Assembly: GCF_014836905.1 (NCBI RefSeq)
Contig: NZ_JACSPZ010000008.1
Span: forward strand, 62,001 to 126,000
DNA: 64,000 bases
Source of the DNA: Solibacillus faecavium
Lineage (GTDB): Bacteria > Bacillota > Bacilli > Bacillales_A > Planococcaceae
Reading direction: 5' to 3'
Shown here: one piece after another, positions 34,662-45,206 of the stretch
How the letters are laid out: every line of letters starts with the position of its first letter
How positions within the stretch are numbered: the first letter of the stretch is position 1
Position numbers and translations under genes: made by a program
Notes under the pieces: model-generated
What the model saw: the letters and a program-made list of their open reading frames with translations, nothing else
What the model was told of the DNA's origin: nothing
Databases searched by the model: none

Positions 34662-35755
34662 ACATCGAGCATTTTCTAACGAATGCTAGTCCAAGCTGGA
34701 TGCAACATGAAAGCGAATCGGATATCGTCATAAGCACACGCATTCGACTTGCTCGTAATATTGCCAATACTCGATTTCCGATAAGTTTTACAGAAGAAGA
34801 GGCACAGGTAGTCGAAGATAAAATGATGAAGGTTCTACTATCTACAGACGTAAACCCTTATCAATTTTCCTACTTCCAAATAAAAGATATGCCTGTATTA
34901 CAGCGTCAAATCCTAGTGGAGAAGCACCTTATAAGCCCTAACTTGGCACGAAGAAAAAAAATAGGATCATTTTTTTTAACAAAAGATGAATCCATTAGCA
35001 TATTAGTAAATGAAGAGGACCATATTCGGATTCAGAGCCTGACACAAGGCATGAACTTAAAAGAAGCCTTTCAGGAAGCTAGAACAATTGACCGCTACTT
35101 AAGTAAGTCAATCAACTATGCATATGAAGACCGATATGGATACTTAACAAGTTGCCCGACCAATGTTGGAACGGGACTTAGAGCCTCTGTCATGCTTCAT
35201 TTACCAGCACTTACGATGACTAAACAAATGAATGCCTTAATTCAGATGATGACAAGATTAGGAATGGTAGTGAGGGGTATATATGGAGAAGGAAGTGAAA
35301 ATTTAGGTAATATTTATCAAATCTCTAATCAAATCACTTTAGGTAAATCTGAAGAAACAATTTTGCAGGAGCTTCAAGAAGTAGTAGAGCAAGTGATACA
35401 AAAAGAACAGCTTGCTCGGAAGAATTTGTTGATGCGAGCGCCTTCAATATTAGAAGACCGTTTAAGTCGCTCACTTGGTACATTGAAGTATGCAAAAATT
35501 TTACCGAGTGAAGAAGCCGCAAGCTGTTTATCCAATGTCCGTCTTGGGGTAAGTTTAGGATTATTAGAACCTATTTCACAGCGTAAATTAAATGAGTGCA
35601 TGCTTTTAATGCAACCTGGACTCATTCAGCAATATATTGGTACTACTTTGCAACCAGCAGAGCGCGATATGTATCGTGCAAAGCTTTTACAAGATAAGTT
35701 AAACGAGCAAGATGAAGCTACAAACAATGGGGAAAAAGGAGAGGATTTTTTATGA
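34658..35755 (+). CDS. mcsB: Protein arginine kinase McsB
   Basis: McsB phosphorylates arginines on CtsR and on misfolded proteins to mark them for ClpC. The 365-residue protein has the guanidino-kinase fold with [12 protein letters not shown] (phosphagen kinase N-terminal signature), [21 protein letters not shown] (with the catalytic-loop Cys), and the C-terminal arginine-phosphate-binding region. It overlaps mcsA and clpC by four bases each (ATGA), so the operon is translationally coupled. Confidence 0.96.
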   Translation: MNIEHFLTNASPSWMQHESESDIVISTRIRLARNIANTRFPISFTEEEAQVVEDKMMKVLLSTDVNPYQFSYFQIKDMPVLQRQILVEKHLISPNLARRKKIGSFFLTKDESISILVNEEDHIRIQSLTQGMNLKEAFQEARTIDRYLSKSINYAYEDRYGYLTSCPTNVGTGLRASVMLHLPALTMTKQMNALIQMMTRLGMVVRGIYGEGSENLGNIYQISNQITLGKSEETILQELQEVVEQVIQKEQLARKNLLMRAPSILEDRLSRSLGTLKYAKILPSEEAASCLSNVRLGVSLGLLEPISQRKLNECMLLMQPGLIQQYIGTTLQPAERDMYRAKLLQDKLNEQDEATNNGEKGEDFL

Positions 35756-38196
35756 TGTTCAATCGATTCACACAACGTGCTCAGAAAGTATTACAACTTG
35801 CTCAAGAAGAAGCAATTCGCCTTAAGCATAAAGAAATTGGAACAGAACATATTTTACTTGGCTTAATTCGTGAAGGTGGCGGGATTGCTGCAAAAGCATT
35901 GGAAGCAATTAATATTAGCCCTCAAATGATTGAAACAGGCATAGAGGAATTAGTAGGGAAAGGTACCGAGGAGGTTGGACCTATCGTACATTACACACCG
36001 CGTGCTAAAAAAGTAATCGAACTTTCATTGGACGAATCACGTAAATTAGGTCATGCATATGTAGGAACAGAACATATTCTATTGGCATTAATTCGTGAAG
36101 GAGAAGGTGTGGCAGCACGAGTATTGGCTAACACAGGTGTAAGTATTAATAAAGCACGCCAACAAGTTTTATTACTTTTAGGAAATAATGATGCCAATAA
36201 TAGTGGAACGTCAAATATGGCGCAAACTGTAAATACACCGACGTTGGATAGTTTAGCACGTGACTTAACAGCAGTTGCCCGAGAAGGTTCACTTGATCCT
36301 GTCATTGGACGCTCAAAAGAAATTACACGTGTCGTGGAAGTATTGTCACGCCGTACGAAAAACAACCCAGTATTAATTGGGGAGCCAGGTGTCGGTAAAA
36401 CAGCCATTGCTGAAGGATTAGCTCAGCAAATTATTAATAATGAAGTACCTGAAACACTACGTGACAAACGTGTTATGACACTTGATATGGGTACTGTAGT
36501 AGCAGGTACAAAATATCGCGGTGAATTCGAGGACCGTTTGAAAAAAGTTATGGATGAAATTCGCCAAGCAGGAAATATTATTCTGTTCATCGATGAACTT
36601 CATACACTAATCGGTGCAGGTGGTGCTGAAGGTGCAATTGATGCATCAAACATTTTAAAACCATCTTTAGCTCGTGGGGAATTACAATGTATCGGTGCCA
36701 CAACACTTGATGAATACCGTAAATATATTGAGAAAGATGCTGCATTGGAGCGTCGTTTCCAACCTATCCAAGTCGATGAGCCGTCTGTTGATGAAACAAT
36801 CCAAATTATTAAAGGTTTACGTGACCGTTATGAAGCACATCACCGTGTGAAAATTTCGGATGAAGCAGTAGAAGCGGCGGCGAAATTATCAGATCGTTAC
36901 ATTTCAGACCGTTTCTTACCGGATAAAGCGATTGACTTAATTGATGAGGCAGGTTCGAAAGTACGTTTACGTTCATATACAGTTCCACCGAATTTAAAAG
37001 AACTGGAAGATAAGTTAGAAGGCATAAAATCCGAAAAGAATGCAGCTGTTTCAGGTCAGGAATTTGAAAAGGCAGCAGCGTTACGTGATTCGGAGCAAAA
37101 GCTAAAACAAGAGCTAGAGCAAATGAAAAAGGAATGGAAAGAAAAGCAGGGTAAAGAAGAGTCGACAGTATATGTAGATGACATTGCCCAAGTTGTTGCA
37201 ATGTGGACTGGAATTCCAGTTTCTAAAATTGCACAAGCAGAATCTGCAAAATTACTGAACCTTGAAGAAGAATTACACAAGCGTGTAGTCGGTCAAGGTG
37301 AAGCGGTGGAAGCAATTTCACGAGCTATTCGTCGTGCACGCGCGGGATTAAAAGATCCTAAACGTCCAATCGGTTCATTCATATTCCTTGGTCCTACAGG
37401 TGTCGGTAAAACGGAACTTGCACGGGCGCTGGCAGAAGTAATGTTCGGTGATGAAGATGCGATGATCCGTGTAGATATGTCAGAGTATATGGAGAAACAT
37501 TCGACTTCACGTTTAGTTGGTTCACCTCCAGGCTATGTGGGCTTTGATGATGGCGGTCAATTAACGGAAAAAGTTCGTCGTAAACCATACTCAGTTGTAT
37601 TACTTGATGAAATCGAAAAAGCACATCCAGATGTATTCAACATCTTATTGCAAGTACTGGAAGATGGTCGTTTAACGGATTCAAAAGGTCGTGTTGTAGA
37701 TTTCCGTAATACGGTAGTTATTATGACATCAAACGTTGGTGCGGATGCATTGAAATACCGTAAGCATGTTGGATTTAGTGCAGGATTAAATGAATCGAAA
37801 GATAAAGATATGAAGGGTACAATGCTGGAAGAACTGAAAAAAGCATTCCGCCCAGAGTTCTTAAACCGTATTGATGAAATGATTGTGTTCCACTCATTAG
37901 AGAAAGTTCACTTAAAAGAAATCGTATCATTAATGGCTAACTCTTTAACAAACCGTCTTAAAGAGCAAGAAATTGAGCTGCACCTTACAGATGCTGCACT
38001 TGAAAAGATTGCTGAAGAAGGCTACGATCCACAATATGGTGCCCGCCCATTACGTCGTGCATTGCAAAAACATGTAGAAGACCGTTTATCTGAAGAACTG
38101 TTAAAAGGGACATTAGATAAATCGCAAACAGTGGTACTTGATTATGTAAGTGATGAGTTCATCGTCCGTACACAAGAAAAAGTATCAACAAATTAA
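35752..38196 (+). CDS. clpC: ATP-dependent Clp protease ATPase subunit ClpC
   Basis: An 814-residue Hsp100 unfoldase that feeds ClpP and binds arginine-phosphorylated proteins. Residues 1-145 form two Clp-N repeats ([12 protein letters not shown] twice). D1 has Walker A GEPGVGKT and Walker B FIDEL. The coiled-coil middle domain, about 410-475, has [17 protein letters not shown] (UVR-like). D2 has [14 protein letters not shown] and [14 protein letters not shown]. The ClpP loop is VGFSAGL-like. Length and order match B. subtilis ClpC. It starts at ATG 35752, overlapping the mcsB stop, and ends at a strong terminator. Confidence 0.97.
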   Translation: MMFNRFTQRAQKVLQLAQEEAIRLKHKEIGTEHILLGLIREGGGIAAKALEAINISPQMIETGIEELVGKGTEEVGPIVHYTPRAKKVIELSLDESRKLGHAYVGTEHILLALIREGEGVAARVLANTGVSINKARQQVLLLLGNNDANNSGTSNMAQTVNTPTLDSLARDLTAVAREGSLDPVIGRSKEITRVVEVLSRRTKNNPVLIGEPGVGKTAIAEGLAQQIINNEVPETLRDKRVMTLDMGTVVAGTKYRGEFEDRLKKVMDEIRQAGNIILFIDELHTLIGAGGAEGAIDASNILKPSLARGELQCIGATTLDEYRKYIEKDAALERRFQPIQVDEPSVDETIQIIKGLRDRYEAHHRVKISDEAVEAAAKLSDRYISDRFLPDKAIDLIDEAGSKVRLRSYTVPPNLKELEDKLEGIKSEKNAAVSGQEFEKAAALRDSEQKLKQELEQMKKEWKEKQGKEESTVYVDDIAQVVAMWTGIPVSKIAQAESAKLLNLEEELHKRVVGQGEAVEAISRAIRRARAGLKDPKRPIGSFIFLGPTGVGKTELARALAEVMFGDEDAMIRVDMSEYMEKHSTSRLVGSPPGYVGFDDGGQLTEKVRRKPYSVVLLDEIEKAHPDVFNILLQVLEDGRLTDSKGRVVDFRNTVVIMTSNVGADALKYRKHVGFSAGLNESKDKDMKGTMLEELKKAFRPEFLNRIDEMIVFHSLEKVHLKEIVSLMANSLTNRLKEQEIELHLTDAALEKIAEEGYDPQYGARPLRRALQKHVEDRLSEELLKGTLDKSQTVVLDYVSDEFIVRTQEKVSTN

Positions 38197-38202
38197 TGGA
38201 AT

Positions 38203-38242
38203 AAAAAGACGAGGTAGGTTATTTCCTGCCTCGTCTTTTTTT
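38203..38242 (+). terminator. Terminator of the ctsR operon
   Basis: AAAAAGACGAGGTAGG (38203-38218) pairs with CCTGCCTCGTCTTTTT (38225-38240) with one G-U pair, followed by TT. It separates clpC from radA. Confidence 0.92.
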
Positions 38243-38344
38243 AGCCATTTTTGAAGCCCAAAATGAATTTTACGACTGATTAGTGGGTATTCGATTTTGT
38301 TTCGTGTACAATTATAGGAACAAACATTCGAAGGAGCTAGCAAA

Positions 38345-39718
38345 ATGGCAAAAAAGAAATCGAAATTTATGTGCAGCAGCTGTGGCTATGAAGCGGCAAA
38401 ATGGATGGGACGTTGCCCAGGGTGTGGCGAATGGAATACGATGAACGAAGAAGTCGAAGTCATCACAAAAGGGCCGCGTGGTGCTTTCCAGCATTCTACA
38501 ACCGCTACAAAGGCAACACCTATTATTCATGTGGAGGTACAGGAAGAAACACGTATTGCCACAGAAATGAATGAATTTAATCGCGTTCTAGGCGGCGGAA
38601 TTGTCCCAGGCTCACTTGTATTGATAGGGGGAGACCCGGGAATAGGGAAGTCGACATTACTATTACAAGTATCTGCTCTTCTTTCTAATCAAGGAAAGCG
38701 TGTGTTATACATTTCCGGCGAGGAATCTGTACGTCAAACGAAACTAAGAGCCGAACGCTTAGGTGTACACACTCCAGAGCTTTATATTTACTCGGAAACA
38801 AATCTGGAATTTTTAAATCAAACAATTGATGAGGTACAACCGAAATTTGTTATTGTCGATTCAATTCAAACAGTACATCATCCAGAGGTAACGAGTGCGC
38901 CGGGGAGTGTTTCTCAAGTACGTGAATGTACAGCAGAATTAATGCGTATTGCGAAAACGAAAAACATCGCGATTTTCTTGGTTGGTCACGTTACAAAGGA
39001 AGGTCAGATTGCAGGGCCGCGTATTTTAGAACATATGGTAGATACTGTTTTGTATTTTGAAGGGGAGCGTCACCATAACCACCGTATTTTACGGAGTCAA
39101 AAAAACCGTTTTGGTTCTACAAATGAAATTGCGATTTTTGAGATGCTCCACGGTGGATTGAAAGAAGTATTAAATCCGTCTGAGCTGTTTCTACAGGAAC
39201 GTTCACAAGGTGCACCGGGTTCGACGATTGTGGCGTCAATGGAAGGGACACGACCGATTTTGGTGGAAATACAGTCACTTATCACGCCGACAAGTTTCAA
39301 TTATCCAAAACGCATGGCTACAGGGGTTGATCAAAACCGTGTGCAGCTTTTAATGGCAGTATTGGAAAAGCGGATGGGTATGATGCTTCAGGCACAGGAT
39401 GCCTATATTAAAGTTGCCGGTGGGGTGAAGCTGGATGAGCCGGCAATTGATTTAGCGGTATTAACGAGTATTGTTTCGAGCTTTAAAGATCAAACAGTAC
39501 GCCCAACTGATTGCTTTATTGGGGAAGTAGGGTTAACTGGTGAAGTACGTCGTGTTTCTAGAATTGAGCAGCGTGTACAAGAAGCGGCAAAGCTAGGGTT
39601 TAAACGCGCATTTATTCCTGCCTCAAATATTGGGGGCTGGGAGTTCCCTGCAGATATACAAGTGGTCGGTGTTGAAACGATTAGTGATGCACTTCGGGAA
39701 TCTTTTCAAAATTTATAG
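38345..39718 (+). CDS. radA: DNA repair protein RadA
   Basis: RadA is a RecA-like ATPase with helicase activity that helps process recombination intermediates. The 457-residue protein has an N-terminal zinc ribbon ([18 protein letters not shown]), Walker [11 protein letters not shown], the RadA motif KNRFG ([13 protein letters not shown]) and a C-terminal Lon-protease-like domain ([31 protein letters not shown]). It is probably transcribed from its own promoter; in B. subtilis it continues into disA, which is absent here. Confidence 0.96.
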   Translation: MAKKKSKFMCSSCGYEAAKWMGRCPGCGEWNTMNEEVEVITKGPRGAFQHSTTATKATPIIHVEVQEETRIATEMNEFNRVLGGGIVPGSLVLIGGDPGIGKSTLLLQVSALLSNQGKRVLYISGEESVRQTKLRAERLGVHTPELYIYSETNLEFLNQTIDEVQPKFVIVDSIQTVHHPEVTSAPGSVSQVRECTAELMRIAKTKNIAIFLVGHVTKEGQIAGPRILEHMVDTVLYFEGERHHNHRILRSQKNRFGSTNEIAIFEMLHGGLKEVLNPSELFLQERSQGAPGSTIVASMEGTRPILVEIQSLITPTSFNYPKRMATGVDQNRVQLLMAVLEKRMGMMLQAQDAYIKVAGGVKLDEPAIDLAVLTSIVSSFKDQTVRPTDCFIGEVGLTGEVRRVSRIEQRVQEAAKLGFKRAFIPASNIGGWEFPADIQVVGVETISDALRESFQNL

Positions 39719-39792
39719 TAAACCTTTTGTGTTCTCGATGAGCGCGGGAGAAAATAGAAGTTGTCCGTAAAGCGGGGAACAATGTAGATAAA

Positions 39793-39835
39793 AAAGCGTC
39801 GCAATGGGTAGAAACCAAATTGCGACGCTTTATTT
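39793..39835. terminator. Bidirectional terminator after radA
   Basis: AAAGCGTCGCAAT (39793-39805) pairs perfectly with ATTGCGACGCTTT (39819-39831), with A and T runs at each side. It serves radA and the converging transporter gene at 39850. Confidence 0.88.
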
Positions 39836-39849
39836 TGTACAACAATAAA

Positions 39850-40497
39850 TTATGCTTTTACAGTTTTATCTTTCTTTTCAAATGCTTCTCTTGTGAAAAT
39901 GCCAAAAGGCTTTCCAATCGGTAAGAAATTGAAGCCGAAATGCTTGTTTAATACATTAGCCCCTGCACCGTAAAGTGATAAAAGCGCAATAATTAATTCA
40001 GAATAAGCGGCTAATAAATGCATACCGTGCTCCATTATCCCAAATGAGCTTAATGCTAAACCAATAAATAGTAAATCAATCATTACAAAGATAGAAAATA
40101 AAACTTTATTTGTTTCAGCTGCACCAATCGTCATAAATAGGGTAAAGATTAAATACCCTAGATACACAAAGCCAAGCTGACGTGTATCAACAGATGCTTG
40201 CAATGCTTCACCGAACACACCGGCTTGAACGAACCAGCTCATACCTACACCCATCCAAAATAAACCATATGCGCCAAATGCTGTCGCACCAAATGTATTA
40301 TTATGCTTTGAATCTAATACTGACGCGTAAAATTGTGCAATCCCACCTAAGAAAATTGCCCAGGGAATGACTAAACCTAAACCTTCAGTCCATCCCAATT
40401 TTTGAGTTGAAGCCACAAATGTCACAATAGCTAAACCGAATAACCCGATTGCAGATGGGTCAGCGGTTGAGATTTTTATTTCTTTTGTTGTATCCAT
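39850..40497 (-). CDS. satP: Acetate uptake transporter, GPR1/FUN34/YaaH family
   Basis: A 215-residue membrane protein with six helices. The family motif NPAPLGL is seen as ADPSAIGLFGLA near residue 13. Later segments GATAFGAYGLFWMGVG and the C-terminal GKPFGIF fit SatP/YaaH acetate/succinate channels. It takes up acetate, likely with protons. It lies in reverse orientation between radA and yacL, where B. subtilis has disA. AGGAG lies before the ATG on the reverse strand. The symbol is by family; substrate range is not tested. Confidence 0.88.
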   Translation of the reverse strand: MDTTKEIKISTADPSAIGLFGLAIVTFVASTQKLGWTEGLGLVIPWAIFLGGIAQFYASVLDSKHNNTFGATAFGAYGLFWMGVGMSWFVQAGVFGEALQASVDTRQLGFVYLGYLIFTLFMTIGAAETNKVLFSIFVMIDLLFIGLALSSFGIMEHGMHLLAAYSELIIALLSLYGAGANVLNKHFGFNFLPIGKPFGIFTREAFEKKDKTVKA

Positions 40498-40784
40498 AAC
40501 GTATTCTCCTATTCTATGTTGTCATTTTTCTATTATATTAAAATAATATCTAAATGCTATGTGTGAGTATAATTTTGAACGAACTCTGTAATAATCGAAA
40601 AGATATAATGTAAATTCAACAAATAGAAAGGGAGAATTCTCTGCAAATGTTTAATATTAATGAAGACATGGAACTTACATAAATAGAGTCTTTAATTAAT
40701 ATTTCTATTTTGCTGCGATATTGATGGTTGTGCTTCGCATGAACAGGGCATTATATGTATAATTATTGATGGAGGTGATAGTAA

Positions 40785-41870
40785 ATGTTAAAAAGAATTA
40801 TCCAAGTAGCATTTTTATTTATCGGTGGAGCATTAGGTCTCATTTTCTTACCGCCATTATACGAATTTATGAATTTATCATCCAATCCGTGGCTTAATAA
40901 TCCATACTTTAGTGTTGCGATAGGTGCTGCTTTATTATTTGTTCTATCGTTTGCGTTATCCGATTACTTTGTAAAATTAATTACATGGTTAGAAGAAGTA
41001 TTATTTAAATTGCCTGCAGCAGATTTGTTGTTTGGGACGCTTGGCTTAATTGTAGGGCTAAGTGTAGCAACATTAGTTGGTGTGGCAATTAATCAAATGA
41101 ATATACCTGTAATTACTGCGGTTGTTCCAGCAATCTTATCGATTGTACTAGGATATTTAGGCTTTAGATTAGGCTTTAGTAAGCGTGACGAGCTTATGCA
41201 GATTTTTACAGGGAAATCCAACAAAAAGCGTATTAATGAGACATCTGGAAAAGAATTGCAGGAACAGGAGCAAGAGCAATATAAATTGCTTGATACGAGC
41301 GTTATTATTGATGGGCGTATAGCGGACATATCCGAGACAGGGTTTGTTGAAGGGATTTTAGTCGTGCCTCAGTTTGTACTAACAGAGCTTCAGCATATTG
41401 CAGATTCTTCTGATACGTTAAAACGTACGCGTGGTCGCAGAGGATTGGATATTCTAAAGCGTCTTCAGGATGAACGGTCATCCAAAGTCCTTATTACTGA
41501 AGTAGATTTTGAAGATGTGGCTGAAGTAGATTTAAAGTTGGTCCGTTTAGCTAAAAATATGAGTGCACAAATTTTAACGAATGATTTTAACTTAAATAAA
41601 GTTTGCGAATTGCACCGTGTAAAAGTATTGAATATTAATGATTTGGCAAATGCGGTCAAGCCTGTCGTTATTCCTGGTGAAGATATGCAAGTAGTTGTGA
41701 TTAAAGATGGTAAAGAACACAATCAAGGGGTAGCATATTTAGATGATGGTACGATGATTGTTGTAGAAGGCGGTCGTAGCTATATCGGGCAGGCGATTAG
41801 AGTAACGGTAACAAGTGTATTACAAACATCAGCCGGGCGAATGATTTTCGCGAAGCCAAAAGAAGATTAG
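40785..41870 (+). CDS. yacL: Membrane-anchored PIN/TRAM-domain protein YacL
   Basis: A 361-residue protein. Helices at about 1-28, 45-65, 80-108 and 112-128 anchor it to the membrane. Residues about 167-290 form a PIN nuclease domain with acidic residues in LDTSVIIDGR and LTELQHIAD. A TRAM domain (GVAYLDDGTMIVVEGG and later) closes the protein. The architecture matches B. subtilis YacL. The PIN acidic cluster suggests RNase activity, but the target is not known. A TATAAT at 40758-40763 lies just upstream. It precedes ispD with a gap of 13 bases. Confidence 0.92.
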   Translation: MLKRIIQVAFLFIGGALGLIFLPPLYEFMNLSSNPWLNNPYFSVAIGAALLFVLSFALSDYFVKLITWLEEVLFKLPAADLLFGTLGLIVGLSVATLVGVAINQMNIPVITAVVPAILSIVLGYLGFRLGFSKRDELMQIFTGKSNKKRINETSGKELQEQEQEQYKLLDTSVIIDGRIADISETGFVEGILVVPQFVLTELQHIADSSDTLKRTRGRRGLDILKRLQDERSSKVLITEVDFEDVAEVDLKLVRLAKNMSAQILTNDFNLNKVCELHRVKVLNINDLANAVKPVVIPGEDMQVVVIKDGKEHNQGVAYLDDGTMIVVEGGRSYIGQAIRVTVTSVLQTSAGRMIFAKPKED

Positions 41871-41883
41871 GAAGTGAAGTATT

Positions 41884-42585
41884 TTGCGGTATGAAGTCGT
41901 TTTGCCGGCAGCAGGTAGTGGGAAGCGTATGGGCGCTGGGCAAAATAAACTATTTTTAAACTTAGCGGATAAACCCATCTTAGTGCATACTCTTCTTGTT
42001 TTTGAACAAGATGCAAACTGCACAGGAATTTGGCTAGCAGTAAAGGATGAGGAACGATTATTTATACAATCGCTCATCGAAAATTATAATATTACAAAAG
42101 TAAAAGGGCTACCTACAGGGGGAGAAGAACGGCAACATTCAGTGCATTCATGTATTAAAGAAATGAAGGCAGTAGAGGTTGTTCTTGTTCATGATGCAGC
42201 AAGGCCTTTTATTACGATTCCAAAAATTACAGAACTTGCAAAGGTTGCATACGAAAAAGGAGCAGCCATTGCAGGCGTTCGTGCAAAAGATACGATGAAA
42301 ATTGTGCAGAATGGACTCATTAAAGAAACAATTGACCGTGAGTCTTTATGGATGGTTCAAACACCGCAAGCATTCCGGTATGATTTATTGGCTGAAGCAG
42401 AAGATGTAGCTGAAAAGGTTGGTTTTTTAGGAACGGATGAAGCGATGCTAGTAGAACGATTAGGGCATGATATTCACATCGTAGAATGCAGCTACGAAAA
42501 TGTAAAAATGACGACTCAGGAAGACTTGATTTTTGGAGAAGCTATTTTAGAAAAACATAACTTTAGAAAGAGCCTTGAAAAGTAA
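41884..42585 (+). CDS. ispD: 2-C-methyl-D-erythritol 4-phosphate cytidylyltransferase IspD
   Basis: IspD joins CTP and methylerythritol phosphate in the MEP isoprenoid pathway. The 233-residue protein has the nucleotide-binding loop LPAAGSGKRMGAGQNKLF, HDAARPFI, and the later KDTMKIV and TPQAFRYDLL. The TTG start at 41884 follows GGAAGTGA; the nearest ATG is out of frame. Its stop lies inside the hairpin at 42571-42606. It is followed by ispF, as in B. subtilis. Confidence 0.95.
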   Translation: MRYEVVLPAAGSGKRMGAGQNKLFLNLADKPILVHTLLVFEQDANCTGIWLAVKDEERLFIQSLIENYNITKVKGLPTGGEERQHSVHSCIKEMKAVEVVLVHDAARPFITIPKITELAKVAYEKGAAIAGVRAKDTMKIVQNGLIKETIDRESLWMVQTPQAFRYDLLAEAEDVAEKVGFLGTDEAMLVERLGHDIHIVECSYENVKMTTQEDLIFGEAILEKHNFRKSLEK

Positions 42586-42606
42586 AAGGTTTTCAAGGCT
42601 TTTTTT
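42571..42606 (+). terminator. Terminator-like hairpin at the ispD end
   Basis: AGCCTTGAAAA (42571-42581) pairs perfectly with TTTTCAAGGCT (42590-42600), followed by six T. Since ispF follows on the same strand, it probably acts as a partial terminator. Confidence 0.75.
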
Positions 42607-42686
42607 GTAGAAGTTGATTATACTATGGGTAATGAGATTAGCAGAAAGAAGGTGAAAGCTAGTTTACTTTGTAAGCTAGCATTATT

Positions 42687-43163
42687 ATGTTTCGAATAGG
42701 ACAAGGTTTTGACGTTCATGAGTTTGCAGAAGGACGTCCATTAATTTTAGGTGGGATTACAATTCCCCATGAGCGCGGCTTGCTAGGGCATTCAGATGCT
42801 GATGTACTTTTGCATACCGTGACAGATGCAGCATTAGGGGCAATTGGTGAAGGAGATATAGGTCGACACTTCCCGGATACAGATCCAGAGTGGAAAGATG
42901 CCGATTCAGCGAAGTTACTTGAATACATTTGGAAAAAGGTTGAAGAACGGGGCTACAAATTAGGCAATGTAGATTGCACGATTATGGCTCAGCGTCCAAA
43001 AATGGCGCCATATATTGCGCAAATGCAAAACCGTATCGCAGAATTATTAAATGCAGAGCCTTCACAAGTAAATGTAAAAGCAACAACGACCGAAAAATTG
43101 GGATTTGTTGGTCGTGAAGAAGGTATTGCCGCAATGGCAACAATTCTTTTAGTGAAAGCTTAA
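42687..43163 (+). CDS. ispF: 2-C-methyl-D-erythritol 2,4-cyclodiphosphate synthase IspF
   Basis: IspF cyclises the CDP-ME-2P product of IspE in the MEP pathway. The 158-residue protein has the zinc-binding GQGFDVHEF (Asp and His), [19 protein letters not shown] with the third His, and [13 protein letters not shown]. The C-terminus [24 protein letters not shown] is typical. It forms a trimer. It is 101 bases after ispD. ispE is not in the window. Confidence 0.96.
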   Translation: MFRIGQGFDVHEFAEGRPLILGGITIPHERGLLGHSDADVLLHTVTDAALGAIGEGDIGRHFPDTDPEWKDADSAKLLEYIWKKVEERGYKLGNVDCTIMAQRPKMAPYIAQMQNRIAELLNAEPSQVNVKATTTEKLGFVGREEGIAAMATILLVKA

Positions 43164-43361
43164 GGCAAAATTAGGTGTGAAAATCAACATATGTTGCTTT
43201 AACTTAGTAACTGACAGTGGTAGAATGGACAAGGTTTAAAAAGACACTTATTGTGAAAGTATAGTGCAATATAATGTTCTTTCTTACACATATAAAAAAA
43301 TGTATACTTTTTATATTAAAAATGGTCGAGCGTATTAACGCTAAAATTAGGAGGCAATATT

Positions 43362-44822
43362 ATGACGAAAACAGTTCGAGTTCGTTATGCACCATCGCCA
43401 ACAGGATTTTTACATATCGGTGGCGCACGTACAGCTTTATTTAACTATTTATATGCAAAACATCATAACGGAACTTTTGTAGTACGTATTGAAGATACAG
43501 ATATCGAGCGTAATGTAGAGGGTGGAGAAGCTTCTCAACTTGATAACTTACGTTGGTTAGGTATTGTACCAGATGAGTCAGTGGATATTGGGGGGCCGTA
43601 TGCACCGTATCGCCAAATGGAGCGCCTGGATATTTATAAAGAGCATGCAGAAAAGATGTTGGAATCAGGTCAAGCATATAAATGTTTCTGTACATCAGAA
43701 GAGCTAGAAGCAGAGCGTGACGCTCAAAAAGCGAAGGGTATTGCTGCTCCAATGTACGGAGGGAAATGCCGTCACTTAACATCAGAAGAAGTTGCTGCAA
43801 AAGAAGCAGCGGGCGAGCAATATACAATCCGTATGCGTGTACCAGCAGATGTGACATATAACTTCAATGATTTAGTTCGTGGTGAAGTATCGTTTGAATC
43901 AAAGGATGTTGGTGACTGGGTGCTTGTGAAAGCAAATGGAATTCCAACATACAACTATGCTGTTGTATTAGATGATCACTTTATGGAAATTACGCATGTA
44001 TTCCGAGGAGAAGAGCATTTATCGAATACACCAAAACAAATGATGATCTTTGATGCCTTCGGATGGGAATATCCACAATATGGCCATATGACATTAATCG
44101 TAAATGAAGAGCGCAAAAAATTATCAAAGCGTGATGAATCAATTATTCAATTCGTTACGCAATATAAAGAGCTTGGTTATTTACCGGAAGCAATGTTTAA
44201 TTTCTTTGCCTTACTAGGCTGGTCTCCGGAAGGGGAAGAGGAAATCTTTTCTCATGATGAACTTGTTAAGCTTTTTGATGAAAAACGTTTATCAAAATCA
44301 CCATCAATGTTTGATAAAACAAAACTTACATGGATGAACAACCAATATATTAAAAAAATGTCTCGTGAAGAAGTTGTTGCACTAGCATTGCCACACTTAC
44401 AAAAAGCAGGCTTACTACCAGAAGAGTTATCAGAAGAGCAGCATGTATGGGCTTCTGATTTAATCGCACTTTACCATGAGCAAATGAGCTTCGGGGCTGA
44501 AATCGTAGAATTATCGAGCCTATTTTTCACAGAAGAAATTGCATATGATGAAGAAGCAAACGAGGTATTAGCAGGTGAGACAGTGCCAGCTGTTATGGCT
44601 GCATTTAAAACTCAGTTAGAAACTTTAGAATCCTTTGATGCAGACTCAATTAAAGCGGCTATTAAAGCCGTGCAAAAAGAAACAGGGGTAAAAGGTAAAA
44701 ACCTATTCATGCCGATTCGAGTTGTGACGACTGGTCAAACACATGGACCGGAATTACCGAACGCCATTTCCTTAATCGGCAAGGAAAAAACAATCGCCCG
44801 TGTCGGGAAGTTTGCTGAATAG
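43362..44822 (+). CDS. gltX: Glutamyl-tRNA synthetase
   Basis: A class I synthetase that charges tRNA-Glu and, in Gram-positive bacteria without GlnRS, also tRNA-Gln. The 486-residue protein has the HIGH-type motif [13 protein letters not shown] (residues about 18-30) and the KMSKS-type motif [10 protein letters not shown] (about 248-257). The Cys-rich CFCTSEEL region and the C-terminal anticodon-binding domain match the family. AGGAGG lies before the ATG. cysE, which follows gltX in B. subtilis, is absent. Confidence 0.97.
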   Translation: MTKTVRVRYAPSPTGFLHIGGARTALFNYLYAKHHNGTFVVRIEDTDIERNVEGGEASQLDNLRWLGIVPDESVDIGGPYAPYRQMERLDIYKEHAEKMLESGQAYKCFCTSEELEAERDAQKAKGIAAPMYGGKCRHLTSEEVAAKEAAGEQYTIRMRVPADVTYNFNDLVRGEVSFESKDVGDWVLVKANGIPTYNYAVVLDDHFMEITHVFRGEEHLSNTPKQMMIFDAFGWEYPQYGHMTLIVNEERKKLSKRDESIIQFVTQYKELGYLPEAMFNFFALLGWSPEGEEEIFSHDELVKLFDEKRLSKSPSMFDKTKLTWMNNQYIKKMSREEVVALALPHLQKAGLLPEELSEEQHVWASDLIALYHEQMSFGAEIVELSSLFFTEEIAYDEEANEVLAGETVPAVMAAFKTQLETLESFDADSIKAAIKAVQKETGVKGKNLFMPIRVVTTGQTHGPELPNAISLIGKEKTIARVGKFAE

Positions 44823-44899
44823 TTATCTAAGAGTAATATTAATGATTGATTTTTCAGAAAATAAATGTAAAATGAATGTAAATTGTATATAAAGTTAGC

Positions 44900-45147
44900 A
44901 CGTTGAGAAGGAGAAGTACGCGGCGCATACCTTATTAGAGAGGATCATCACCGGCTGAAAGTGATCTAGGTCTAGGCAAAGCTGAAATGCACCTTCGAGT
45001 ATTTAACTGAAATTATAGTAAGTTAAGTCGATTTGTCCCCGTTAAAGGACTTTCAAGCGGAAAAAGTATTCGTATTTTTTCAACCAGAGTGGAACCGCGC
45101 GTATAGCGTCTCTGTCACCTTTAACTAGGTGATGGAGACGCTTTTTT
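44900..45147 (+). ncRNA. Cysteine T-box riboswitch of cysS
   Basis: The leader has stem I with GGAGAAGTA, the AGAGAGG and GGCTGAAAG distal loops, and a specifier loop with TGC at 44988-44990 in GAAATGCACC, the cysteine codon. The T-box sequence AGAGTGGAACCGCGCG is at 45086-45101. A terminator (45106-45120 with 45127-45141) with six T follows. Uncharged tRNA-Cys would favour read-through into cysS. It fills most of the gap 44823-45206. Confidence 0.94.
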
Positions 45148-45206
45148 GTAGAAATAAAAAGTGAATATTTAATTAAAAAAGAATGTATATAAAAAGGAGC
45201 GGCAAA

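Noticed and set aside
40641-40700. Short frame MFNINEDMELT behind AAAGGGAG, where disA would be expected
   Set aside because: Eleven codons only, with no resemblance to DisA that I can see.
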